A stretch of DNA of 64,000 nucleotides from Synanceia verrucosa. Its lineage: Eukaryota; Chordata; Actinopteri; Perciformes; Synanceiidae. The position numbers and the translations under genes are program-made. Shown here piece by piece: positions 1 through 11,400 of the stretch. The notes beneath the pieces were generated by a model. It searched no databases and was not told the DNA's origin. It worked only from the letters and a program-made list of their open reading frames with translations. The DNA lies in contig CM056563.1 of the NCBI GenBank assembly GCA_029721515.1, forward strand, positions 20,341,954 to 20,405,953. Direction: 5' to 3'. Position 1 is the first letter of the stretch. Every line of letters begins with the position of its first letter.

Positions 1-121
1 AAATTTAATACTTTTTAAGACCTCAACAAATAGAATTTAAGACCCAAAACAATAATTTCACTGGTAGAAAACAGCCTGATTTTAATTTAAGACATTTTAC
101 GACTTTTTAAGGAAATGCAAG
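1..121. repeat. Edge fragment of an AT-rich hAT-like repeat (ttaagacc family)
   Basis: Repeated TTTAAGACC/TTTAAGACAT strings followed by ACGACTTTTTAAGGAA at the right end. The same order recurs at about 45033-45459, where both ends are visible, and in part near 9095-9200. It is truncated by the window edge. Confidence 0.5.
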
Positions 122-1661
122 ATGTTTAATCATGCAACTGGTGTCCAATGTGAAACAACGTGTTGGCATGTACAGACAAATTATGAGGCCACCTCTCACT
201 CAAAGCACTAAGAGTACAATTAAATGTTACCACAAAACCATCTGTTATTCAAATTCCTGCTCAAAATACTTCAAGCACTACACTTCACTTTGCTCACATC
301 ATGTCTACTTTGTGCCTGTTTTTTTTTCTTCTTTTTTTTTTAAAATTAAACCAAACATAAGCAAATGTCATTCCAGCCGCTTGACATAATTGTATATTTG
401 ACGCTCACTACAAGAACATTTTCCAAAATAATCTGCAGCACACTCATCCAGGACCCCTGTTGTTCTTTAATTTCCATGTAATTGTTAATGTAGAGTCTTT
501 GCAGAATATCTCTCTTTGAGCCTGAAAGTTGTGTTAACAGGGTTTAGGGCTGATTTGATCTTGTAATCTGGTGTAGTTAATGTGCTGCTGCTGGTGCACA
601 GCTCCGCTAAGGCGATCGCAGGACTCAGAGAGCTGAATAAGAGATGAAATTAGCTGGAGGCATAACACAGCCTCTTCAAGCATTTAATTTCCAAATTATT
701 AAGCATTTCCTCCTCTCAGCAGTCACGCAGTTGCTGTTCCTTACTGTCACTTTAGCAAGTAATAATAAACAAAATGTGGCCCCATGGCACAGTCTGATGA
801 GCTTTGCTTCTCTACTGGAAAGAAAAGGGGAGAGAAATAAGGGCTTAGACAGACTGAGGGGACAGCAACTTGTCTTTTCTGAGTAAACACATGCAGTACG
901 CACACCTCAGTCAAGGCTTACGGTCTCTGCACTTTGTAATGAATACTGCAGCAGCACCTCCACATACACAGAGAGAGCAAGAGGAAGGTAAGTAAATAAT
1001 AAAATCAAACAGAATCTCCAAACAGGATCTGATGAAAAGAAATGATGAAAACAAAGATGGGAAAGGGGTTGAGGGGGAAGTGCATACCGTCAGATCAGTG
1101 TTTCATTAATTTATCAAGTCACACACACTGCAGAGCCCAGGCAGAATATCATCACTGCAAACAGACGATGGGATTTTCAGTACAATGACAGAACAAAGCC
1201 AGGGGAGATAAAGGCAGGGAGACGTCTTTATCCCCTGGATTTCCATGGTAATGGGGTCCACATGGAGTCGAACCATACCAACACAGTAGGAGTGGTCAGT
1301 CAGCATGGAAGGAGAGACATCAATAAATAAGCACAGTCAGGCTTGCAGGAAGGCAGCAGCTCCCATAGCCATACGGTAAGCTAGCACCTGTTCCAGACAG
1401 CTAAATTCAAACCAGACACCTGAACAGATGCAGAACGCACAGACATGCATGTTGGATCAGTGCATTAATTTAGTCCTGACTCATGTCTGAGGCAGCTGCT
1501 GCTCTACTAGCATCTAGACGATTTTCTCAGTCATGTGCATACGGTAAAATAAAAAGGCTGAACTGATTAATCAGTTAATAGATACAATGATTGATGAAAA
1601 TAAATCAATAAAAACTGTTTCTGAACTAAAAGGATACGCTGCATTTTTGGATTTAATATTA

Positions 1662-1996
1662 TTACCTCCACCAAGGAGGTTATGTTTTCACCAGGGTTTG
1701 TTTATTTTTTGTTTGTTTGTTGGTTTGCAAAGTAACTCAAAAAGTTGTCGACGGATTTTGACGAAATTTTCAGGGTTGGTCCGAAGTGGCCTAGCTTAAA
1801 ACTGATTCATTTTTGGTGGTGCCGTTGAATCAGATCCGATCACCACCAAAAATGAATCAGTTTCAAGTTAGGCCACTTCCAGCCAAGCCTGAAAATGTCA
1901 TCAAAAAACATCCATAACTTTTAGAATTAAACCGACAAACCAACAAATAAACAAACAGGCCCCAGTGAAAACATAACCTCCTTGGCAGCGGCGGTA
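1662..1996. repeat. Foldback MITE with long inverted arms (copy 1)
   Basis: The outer left sequence TTACCTCCACCAAGGAGGTT, followed by ATGTTTTCACCAGGG, is mirrored on the right by CAGTGAAAACATAACCTCC and then TTGGCAGCGGCGGTAA. Inner arms also pair (GGCCTAGCTTAAAACTGATT near 1788 against GAATCAGTTTCAAGTTAGGCC near 1854). Nearly the whole 335 bp is one imperfect palindrome that could fold into a hairpin. A second, shorter copy lies at 60755-60924. This is a non-coding, non-autonomous DNA transposon of a type common in fish. Confidence 0.8.
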
Positions 1997-4900
1997 ACTT
2001 TAACTCCGAGTGCTTTTCTAGTTATACATTTAACATTTCTATTGATTATACACAGGACATAATTATAAGACGTGACCTTGGATGTTTGGCATCTCATGAT
2101 GGGCATTTTCATTTTTGACATTTTAACTCAACCAGTGGATTGATAATGGATGATACTTTGTACTATTTATCTTACAGAACATTACTTGAGGTTGAGGTAA
2201 GTTGAAGTTTGGTGTATACAACAGACTATATTGTCATACGAGACATATTCTTCTAAATTATTTTTTATCCACTTATTGCCAGTACTTAAATTAACTAACA
2301 TATCATATAAAAATCAGTGGAAAAATAACTTTCAGTGTTTCAATTGGTCCAAACTGTTTTTCACTACTAAATGGCTGTAAGAGGTGTGGATTTTTTTATG
2401 TCAAAAAGTTGATTTTTTTTTAGACTTTTTGCTGTCTTGAATGGAAAGTTGTTTATTTTTAGACACCAGTATGTGATTCTGTTGATTGCATACAAACTGC
2501 ATCCTAACACTCAGAGATTATTGTTATTTATGACAATCATTATTGTGTTTTGATAAACCTAGGAGAATTTAGCCTAACCTGGTCTGTTAAACCGGGTCAG
2601 TGTGGTCTAACCTGGTCTCAACTTATCACACATCAGATATAGGCAGTCCAGAATGATTCTAATCTGGTCGAATTAATTAATACCGAGGCAAATTGATCCC
2701 TGTGTCTCTCAGCACACCTGCTCTACAGACCTATCTGCCTCTGCATGCACACACATCAGGCAGCATGCAGGGTACACACAGACACAAACACACAGTGGAG
2801 GTGCCAGATTGAGCATCCCAGCTGTCTATCTGGTCCCCCATTAGCGGAGTGCGTGATGGCGAGCCATCAATAGCGCCCGGGGGGGATCATCCAGCACCTC
2901 TCCATCCTCATCAACACGTCAGCTTCACTGCCCAAATTAAACTGATTAGCTGCAATAATGACTGGGCATAAACTGAACACAGGAAGAGAGGAGAAGTAAG
3001 TAACTCAAAACTGTCCCGCATCGCAGTTTCCTCTCCTCTACTGCACGAGTGGCGAGTCAGTCTGTCGACGTGACACTCGTTCCTGCTGGTTCAGAGTAAA
3101 AAAATTAAGAATCCAAGAGGTGAGAGGTTAGTTCAGGCCGCTCATCCAGACCGTCACTGTGGCTATGGCGTTGTCACAACAGTGTTTTGCTGATGAGCAG
3201 AGTACACTATCAAAGGCTGCAGGGCAAATGTGTCACGTCCAGGCCTTGAATTAACCATAGATGCAGGACACACACACACACTCCATATTCTCACTCCCAT
3301 GCTGACAGCCTGTCCTCTAATAGCACCTTTTTTTCCATTTCCCACGCAGCCATTACACCAAAATTTTACCTTTGGCTTCCGGATCGATCATAAGGACAAA
3401 AACCTTCAATTCCATGCAAATCCACCTCGTATTTCCTCCAGTGTCTGATTCCCTGTCTGTGTTCACGCTGTAGCTACTGTCATCCTCAGTCTCCACATAA
3501 TCACATGGCTTATGAGATCCCTTCTGAAGGGTGCATTCAGTGCTTGTCAGTCCATCAAAAGAGGCAAATTCATGCTTCACCAGCCATCACAAAGATGCAG
3601 CATTTTCTGAGGGAGTCATGAGTTCATCCCAACATCCTCCAGGTTTTTTCTGCTCTCCACAGGATCAGAAATGCTTATAATGAACTGAGACACAGACTAA
3701 ACAAGACAAAGATGACACAAAGGGGGAGAAAGCACATTTAGAGAGAACGTGTTGTTGTTGTCGTTGCAGGCAGACAGACGAGCGAGTCCATGAAGCATTT
3801 CATTAGATCCACTGATTGTAAAATTAGATTGAAGTAGCTCAACCCTCTCAACCGTCCTATTCGCCACACATTCGGCATTATGAAGGTCACGTTCAAGCAC
3901 ATTGCACTGGTTCTGCAGCAGCTCTGCAATTTCTAAGAATGACATAACACAATCAGTGTAATTCTCCTTATCAGGCTACCTTTAACGCAATAATACAGCG
4001 CTGCAGATTCATCTCCATTTCATAGTTGAAACCAGACTTCAGGCTCAGTGGAGCATCATGAAAGCATTGTGCACATATTTAAGCAAAAGCTGCAGCAGAT
4101 GTACAGACAGCAGGGGCTTGATGAGAAGGGAAGCAGATGGAGGGGACAAAGAGCATGCTGAGTGGAGGAGCGGGAAACAAGTGTCCGCCTTAATATCGGA
4201 AAGTAATTACTTTATTAACGTGGGGGAGATGTTGACTTACGGAGGCAGTATCAAGCATCATAATTTCCCCATCAGGCTTTTTGAAATCCTCTTCCTTGAC
4301 ATTCAAGCAATGCAAACACAAATTCCTATTTGTAATCAGGAATGGGCAATATTTCATACTGCTGTTAAGATGTTATATTCTCTTAAACCAGCTAGGTTAC
4401 ATTTCATTAAGAGTTGTTGCCACACTACGGCACTATGTCATAGAAAATGCTGCCATTTGTACATTAGATTTTCCTTTCTTCTTTTCGGCCTCACAATCAA
4501 AACTAAATGGACAACATGGAAGCGTCAATGAACAGACATGGATGTAAAGTATGTGGCGGGTTTGGACTGAGGCGTGTGTTGTCGCTGGGGGCAGGGGAGT
4601 GGGCGTGGGCCGTTGGGAAAGTGCTATGTTCGGCATGCAGCTGAGGCCCCTCAGGGCTGTCGCTCCAACCCTCCGCCTCATTGTACCAGTCTTACATAAT
4701 GCTGCACTTACTAGAAAAACCTTGTAACTCCAAATTTAGGATTTCCTGTGTTTTCATTTCAACTGGATTCTAAGGATTACATGCTCCTCAAGAAAACGTG
4801 GCAACCCCTCGGCTTTTGAGGACCTTTGAATTAAACAAGCCTGGAACAAGGGTTCTTTTCAAAATGTGGCTCCTGAAAATGTGACATTTTGGAAGAACAA

Positions 4901-6223
4901 GGTTTTTGCTAGACAGGAACAGTAAGCTGAGTATCAGCCTCTGGTATCCAGCTAGCAGAGACACTGCTGTGAGCGTGGCTGTGGCTGTGTGGGGTTTAAG
5001 ATCTGCTTAACTCTGCAGCCTTTTGAAGATGCTTCCAGCTTCCATGCTTCTGGGCTGTGAGACCTCAGAGCCAGGGGACCGTTCTGTAAACGAAGCCCCA
5101 GTGTTGAACCTACATCCCTGGGTAATAGCACAGCACTAATATGAGCTGGGCTTGTTGTGGATGTGGGTGAGCGAAGCATATGCCTGCCTCTGTGTGACAC
5201 CAGGGACTAATGCTGGGCATAGCAGGCTTAAATTGGCTTATCGGCCTCAGGATATTGGGTTGGCATGTGCCAGTGAGCGAGACTTCCCTGTCTACTTTGG
5301 GTTTAGCAACAACACAACAAATGGCTCTCTGTAGGTTTCACATTTGTCTCTTTTTGGGTGTCTACAAGAATAAATGTGCAGAATGAACACGTCAGTATTC
5401 AAACTATGTGCTCCCATTTGAGGAGGAGCACTGCTGTGACGTAGAGACGCAAATGAGGGAACAATTAGTGCCGACTGTATGAGAGGCTGGAGAAGACAAG
5501 CGTATGAATATCTTTATATGAAGCGTTTCTCTTCTAATGATGTTATTATGGTGAATTTTATCCTCGCCCATAAAAAGCCGGACCTCTTATAACAAGCAAC
5601 TCTCTTTTAAAATGCTTCTCTACTTCCATCCTCTCTCTCTTCCTCCTCCTCTCAAAGGATGTTTGTGCTCCCTGTCCTCTTCCTCCTGTCGGCCTTTTGT
5701 TTGTGAGGCAGGCTGATTGTTTTCACCTGCCCACTGACATGATAACTACTGGGTGCTGACTCACTGATGATGGCCCTTTCTATTGACAGCAGCCACTGCT
5801 GTTGATGTTGAGATGCTCTAGCGATGGATAAACTACACTCATTGTATTAAGCAGGAGGACAGGACATCTAATGTGTTTGAAGGTTGCAGATTCCTTTCAT
5901 GTGTGGTACAGCTGAACTGAGAAAGCAGAGCATGAAAACATGCTCTGCTTTTTCATGTGATCTTAGTTTTCTATATACCAATAGGGTGATTTCATTTGTG
6001 TCTGATTTGTGTCTGCCCCCAGACTATACATTTGATGTCATAGTCAGGCTTGTCAGGCTAGACTTATCCTGCTTTGTTTCATTTTTGCACATGAAATAAG
6101 ATATCAGGATTTTTTGCAGGCAGAATATCTGCTTGGATGATGAAGTTGTGATGAAAACACTGTGTAAAATTGTGATAAACAGCACTGTGTTGTTGACTCT
6201 GCTCATCCCATCATGGAGCGTAC

Positions 6224-6299
6224 CTGCCCGTTGTGCTTGCGTGAGCTTGGAGTAGACAACATCGGCCGACTCAATCAGCGTTCTGCTGGTTTGGATCAT
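6224..6299 (-). CDS. plcl2-like: PLCL exon 4: 25 codons plus one base; last visible exon
   Basis: The acceptor TTGTCTTCTAG precedes ATGATCC at 6299 and the donor GCAG/GTACGC follows 6224. The 76 bases encode MIQTSRTLIESADVVYSKL then TQAQRA and one base of the next codon. After exon 3 this gives AYDM-MIQTSRTLIESADVVY, parallel to TYDM-MIQTLKALIENADTVY in PLCL2. The next exons should encode the EFHE ... WNITILKGQADLL helix region; I could not find them between 1 and 6223, so they probably lie outside the window. Confidence 0.93.
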
Positions 6300-8390
6300 C
6301 TAGAAGACAAAGAGGACATAATTTAGTTAATCTGCATCACATTTAAAAAGCCTTGAGCACAGACCCGGCCAGAAATCCATCTGCTGTGTTTACAGACACA
6401 CTAACAATCCAGCTTTAACCCAATTAAGGCAACTTAGCCGTCATGTAAATGTCTGTATTTAATTTCTTTAATGGGGTAAGATTATAATCAGAGGAAACAG
6501 AATTTAACTGGGCATGTAAACAGCAGAGTTCAGATTTAAAAGGAAAGCTACATAAAGTTCATGTGAAAAGATGAATTATAACAGAGACAGTTCAGGAAGA
6601 AGACGCACTGGGAGTCAGTTCCCTGTATTTATGTTACACAGCAGGAGATATTTAATATCTAGCTCAAACATAATGGAACTAGATGAAATTACTATCACTA
6701 TCACTCAAACAATAAACAATACATCAACGTGGTTTTTCTGCAGCGGGTCACCAATCGCTGTCTCCTGCAGCATGTGAGTAACGTTGGGGCTTCTGGGAGA
6801 TGTAGTCGGAGCATAAAGAGACTGTATATGCCACAGAGTTCAAAGCAGGAAGTGGAGACGATCGAGATTAGAGAGCAAAACGGACAGACTTTGGACAAAA
6901 AGTGGCGTTTTTAGTGAAAGTGTCCTCTACTCTACCTCTGATAAAACAAAAACGGAACAAGGTAAAAACAAATGTTTTTTTTCATGATGAAATAGAGAGT
7001 CTCTTCTTTCATTTGAGCTATTCAGTGTTTTCAGAGACATAGTACAAAATATTCTGTTGGTCTTGAAATATGACTCAAAATGGGCAGAAACGCTGGAACA
7101 AGGCACTTTCTGTTTTATAAAACGACAAGACAAGCGTATGAATATCTTGATATGAAGCCGTTTCTCTCCTGGCACTCAATGAGTTAAGATTTGAGTCAAA
7201 ACAGCAAAAAAAACAACACAAAATGCTGTCGAACATAAAGTCTATCCTGTCGCACCACTTCTCTCTGAAAAGTTAATTATTTACTCAGTAGAGCTGCAAC
7301 AATTAACTGGTTTATCAGTCAGTCCATCAAACTCTGCTACGCTACTTAGATTGAAATTGATTCTGACTCGTGTGTTGGTACAACAAGGAGATGCATTTCC
7401 TCTTTTCACCTCTCCTCTTATATGTGACCAACACAACGCTGTGCACTCTAAGCCCTGAACACCGTCCCACAGGCTAAGGAGGAGCCGCTGGATCAACCCT
7501 TCAGCGCCGAGGAGGAAGCTAATGAAGTTTCACACTCCTTGTTAGCGGGGACACAGGAAGTGGATTTGACTGATACACAGTGTGCATGCCTTTTCTTGTT
7601 TAGTTAGCCTTATGAGAGCTGGTTTGCAAGCAGTTCCCTAAAGTGAGCTCCTCTCTGCAATTTATTTCTTACCAAAATTATAAAACTTAGACCATTTTTC
7701 TTGTTTTAAGAATTAATTTAAGAGTGTTCTATTTTACACTATAATCAAGCACAATATGGGGCAATATTATCAGTGCTGGGCATTTGCAGACAAATCTGAT
7801 TAAACGCACAGATTGACATATACATTTTGCAAATACGTTTGCTACAATATTGGCCACATAGCACAACCTTGTCTTTTTTTGTCTCAAATAGACAGGAAAT
7901 ATTAAAATGAGGTAAATACCTGTTAAAATAAGATGTATTACATCTCTCCCCCAAAGTCTCATCAAATAAATCTTGTTTTAAGAGTCTTTAAAAAGTTAAA
8001 TTTTAAGTAATCTCATCTTAAAACCAGCATTTTCACAGTAAAACACAATGTTGTACTGTCCACATTTAAAAATATGAATAATAATAATAAACATACCAGT
8101 TTTCACACAGAACTGTTGTATGTACACAATGGCTGTTCTGTGTTCAGGCATGTTGGGACCAATGGTTTGGTAATGAGTGAAGTCATCTGTGTGCGTATCA
8201 ATAAAGGGACAGATGTGTGTGTAGATATGAGCTGGAAACAGAGTTCCAGTGTGCTGATGCTTTGTCCAGCTCAGGGTCACAACCCTGGCTGGCTGCAGCC
8301 CACAGGACACACACCGCACACTGATACCCTCCAGTAAATGGCTGGCCATTGGCAGCCATAAAGTCACATGCATTAACACACCATGCACAC

Positions 8391-8463
<73 letters not shown>

Positions 8464-11400
8464 GTAGCACACATTGGATGCTCTGTTCTTGAGTGGGGAG
8501 TGTGCCAACAGGCTAATCTCTAGGAAGCAAACACAGCTGACCGGGCACAAGCCTCAGGACAAGACCAGAGGTTAATGTCCGGACATCATTTTATTAATTC
8601 CTTAGGCTGTGACTATAATATCACCATTAAAAGCTGCTAAACACTATGTGTATGTGCTGGACAATTAATACATGAGTAAAAGTGATGAGATCCGTCATTG
8701 ACACTTAACCTATTAATATATATATTTACGTCCTTTAAAATACAACGCTCTTAAAATGTCTCAAATTAAAATCTGGGTAATTAAGGTTTTAAATTGTCTT
8801 TAATCTAGCGTTAAATTGCTGCAGGTATTAAACTTTCAGATGGTGCGTTTAATGCCAACAGGAAAATACACACAGAGATTTAATTTTGCAATTTTGCGCG
8901 CTATTTTGTTCACAAAGTTGTGAAATTAAAGTAGTAGAAAAAAGTTATGTGTTTTGCGTTCGATTTATATTGCTGTTGCAAGTGTTAAAGGGCTGAAAAA
9001 AATTTCATAAATTATTTTCAGAGATTGATCGGTTATCAGATTTTTTTTCCCTGCTAAATATCAATATCAGCAGCGGACACATTGGTCAAGCCCTACAATA
9101 AATTGAATATTTTCAGCCAAAGAAATTGTTAGGACATTTATGAGACTTAATTATATTTGTTGAGGTCTTAGAAAGTATTGAATTTTATTTTTAAAGAACC
9201 CTGCACAACCTGTGAGTAATATTGGGGCTTGTGGGAAATGTAGTCGAGACCTAAAGAGCCACAGAGTTCAAAGCAGAAAATGGAGACGATCGAGACTAGA
9301 GAGCAAAACCAAGGGATTCTGGACAAAAAGTGGTGTTTTTGGTGAAAGCGTCCTCTACTCTACCTCTGATAAAACAAGAATGGAACAAGGTAAAAACAAA
9401 CATTTTTTTCACGATGAAATAGAGAGTCTCTTCTTTCATTTGAGCTATTCAGTGTTTTCATAGTCACAGTACAAAATATTGTGTGGGTCTAGAAATATGA
9501 CTCAAAATGACCAAGACACAAGGCACTTTCGTTTTTAAAAAAGGGCTGGCACTCAGTAGGTTAAAATATAGTCTTATTCTAGAGCTGCGTTCTTGTCTGT
9601 CTCCAGAAAGATGCAGGATGAGCTGCTCTGACAGCATCAACCTCATAAAAGCCCAAACTGATTCGATCGTCACCCTCCTGTAGCTGTCAGCAGCAGTGGA
9701 GGGGACGCAACCTTGTTCCTCGCTCATGACTTCACCAGCTTCCACCAAGCCCTCGCAGGAAGGGGGAGTAAGCAGCGGGTGATAACTAATTACAGACAGA
9801 GTCCCCAGCTTTGGGCAGTGCCAATGTCAAGTGGTGAAAAAAGCAGTGTTCTTGTAAGACAGGAGGCAGGAGACAATGAGAAGCTGCAGCTTGACAAGCT
9901 GCTCAAATAGGTGGTTTCAGCCATGTTCAGGAGCCTCGTAAAACGCCTCCAACTGTGGGAACGCTTAAATCAAATGATAAGCAAACACAGGGGTTTCTTT
10001 TTCTATTTCTCTTAGTTTTTGTAAAGATCTGCACAGAGCAGGAAGTGCCCTGTTTTTATACTGTCTGAGTGCTCTGACATTTACCGCAACCTGAAGTAGT
10101 GAGATGTTACACAACATAATAATTGTTATCATCTCACATTAGCACTGTATCACACTGCGTACAATGCATATAAGCATCAACTGAATTTGTAGCTCAACAT
10201 TGACTTTATTTGTTCAAAAGGCAGCTCATTATGAGTATTATAATGTTTTCGTCTTCCACAACAGGAGCATGAACATTTCTGTTTTATTCACAGCATCACA
10301 GTCACTCTTGCAGGTTATTTACCATGTCATAGGCGTTGAGCACTTTTCGCAGCAGCTCAGGCACCGGACCCTGAGCTTCCATGGTGGGGTACGTCTCGCT
10401 CAGGTCCACGGTCACCTTCAGAGACCGCTCGCTGTTCATGAGCCAGGTAGACACCGTCAGGATACACTGCTTCATGTTGGCCGCTGGGGTCAGGCCACAG
10501 AGCTCCTTGAAGGACACCATGGCATTCTGGGAGAGGAAACACCCACAATGAAGGAAAGCAATTTGGGTATGAACATATAAAACAGGAATAAATCAAAATA
10601 ATCATCTCTGTGCATCCTTGTGATGTGAACCTGAAATCCCTGAGTAGATTTATTGTGTTTGGCAAAAATTCTGCATGTGACCTTGAGCGAGGAGATTCAG
10701 TGAGAGGGATCGTGATACTCCCCTCAGAGCAGAAATGAGATAAGACACCAGCGAGTGTTTGTCTTGGTGACAGTGAAGCGATCGGGTTCCCATAACGTCA
10801 GTGTGCTCATTCAGCCCAGAGGCTCTGAGCTTCTGACCACAGCCTGACACAATTCCAGCTCTTCATTCCTTCCCTTTACTACACATATCTCTGCATCGAT
10901 CTGTCTTCTATGTACCTGTTTCTGTGTGCAATTTAGCTCTCCTCTGCTAGATAAATAAAGAAATCCATCTCAACATGTTCTGTTTATTTAATCTAGATAG
11001 TGAATTGTATTTTTCCTCAGGGGCAGCTGTAGCTCCGTTTGTAGAGCGGGTCTGCCATCAATCACAAAGTTAGTGGTTTGAACCTTGAGCTCCTCCTCTC
11101 CACATGTATCCTTGACACTGAAACTCCCATGCATGTGTCAAAATCATCTTCCAAATGAACGTAATGTGTCATCGAAGAATGTGACAAAATCCACGAGCGC
11201 TGTGGGCTGACCTGTCCGAAGTTTCCTTCATCCTGAAATAAAAACTAATTTCTGCCTGGTAAGATTTGGAACCAGAACAACAAACACAACACGCTTTTTA
11301 ATTTACCATCAAGATTTATGCATAACCATCACTGATGCCGAGGCGTAACCCAAATTGAAATTGTGTGTTTTTTTTCCCCCTAATTTGAAAAAAATTTCGT

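Larger units (their letters stand above)
1..6223. other. PLCL intron 4 (or later), no coding exon recognised
   Basis: This is downstream of exon 4 on the gene strand. It holds a piece of a hAT-like repeat at the window edge, a foldback element at 1662-1996, a short (AC)n at 3260-3280 and otherwise unique-looking AT-rich DNA. I searched by eye for the missing C-terminal PLCL exons (EFHE, WNIT and GQADLL-like codings) and did not find them. A 157-codon open frame at 4058-4531 and others have no recognisable features. Confidence 0.6.
6300..10322. other. PLCL intron 3
   Basis: 4.0 kb intron between exon 4 and exon 3. It contains two TTAA-type MITEs (6720-7187 and 9204-9564), a possible detached head of the second (8706-8760), a long (AC)n at 8385-8460 and unique AT-rich sequence. 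No coding potential recognised. Confidence 0.8.

Noticed and set aside
3697..3945. 82-codon minus-strand frame with a TTCTTAG acceptor-like start (IAELLQNQCNVLERDL) considered as PLCL exon 5
   Set aside because: It lacks the EFHE, KEGLK and WNITILK landmarks of that exon and has no good donor; similarity is only of a general helical type.
4058..4531. 157-codon plus-strand open frame
   Set aside because: No domain, no splice or promoter context, cysteine- and leucine-rich composition as expected of a chance frame, and antisense to the host intron.
7996..8550. 184-codon frame with a Cys-Val repeat
   Set aside because: It is the translation of the (AC)n microsatellite.
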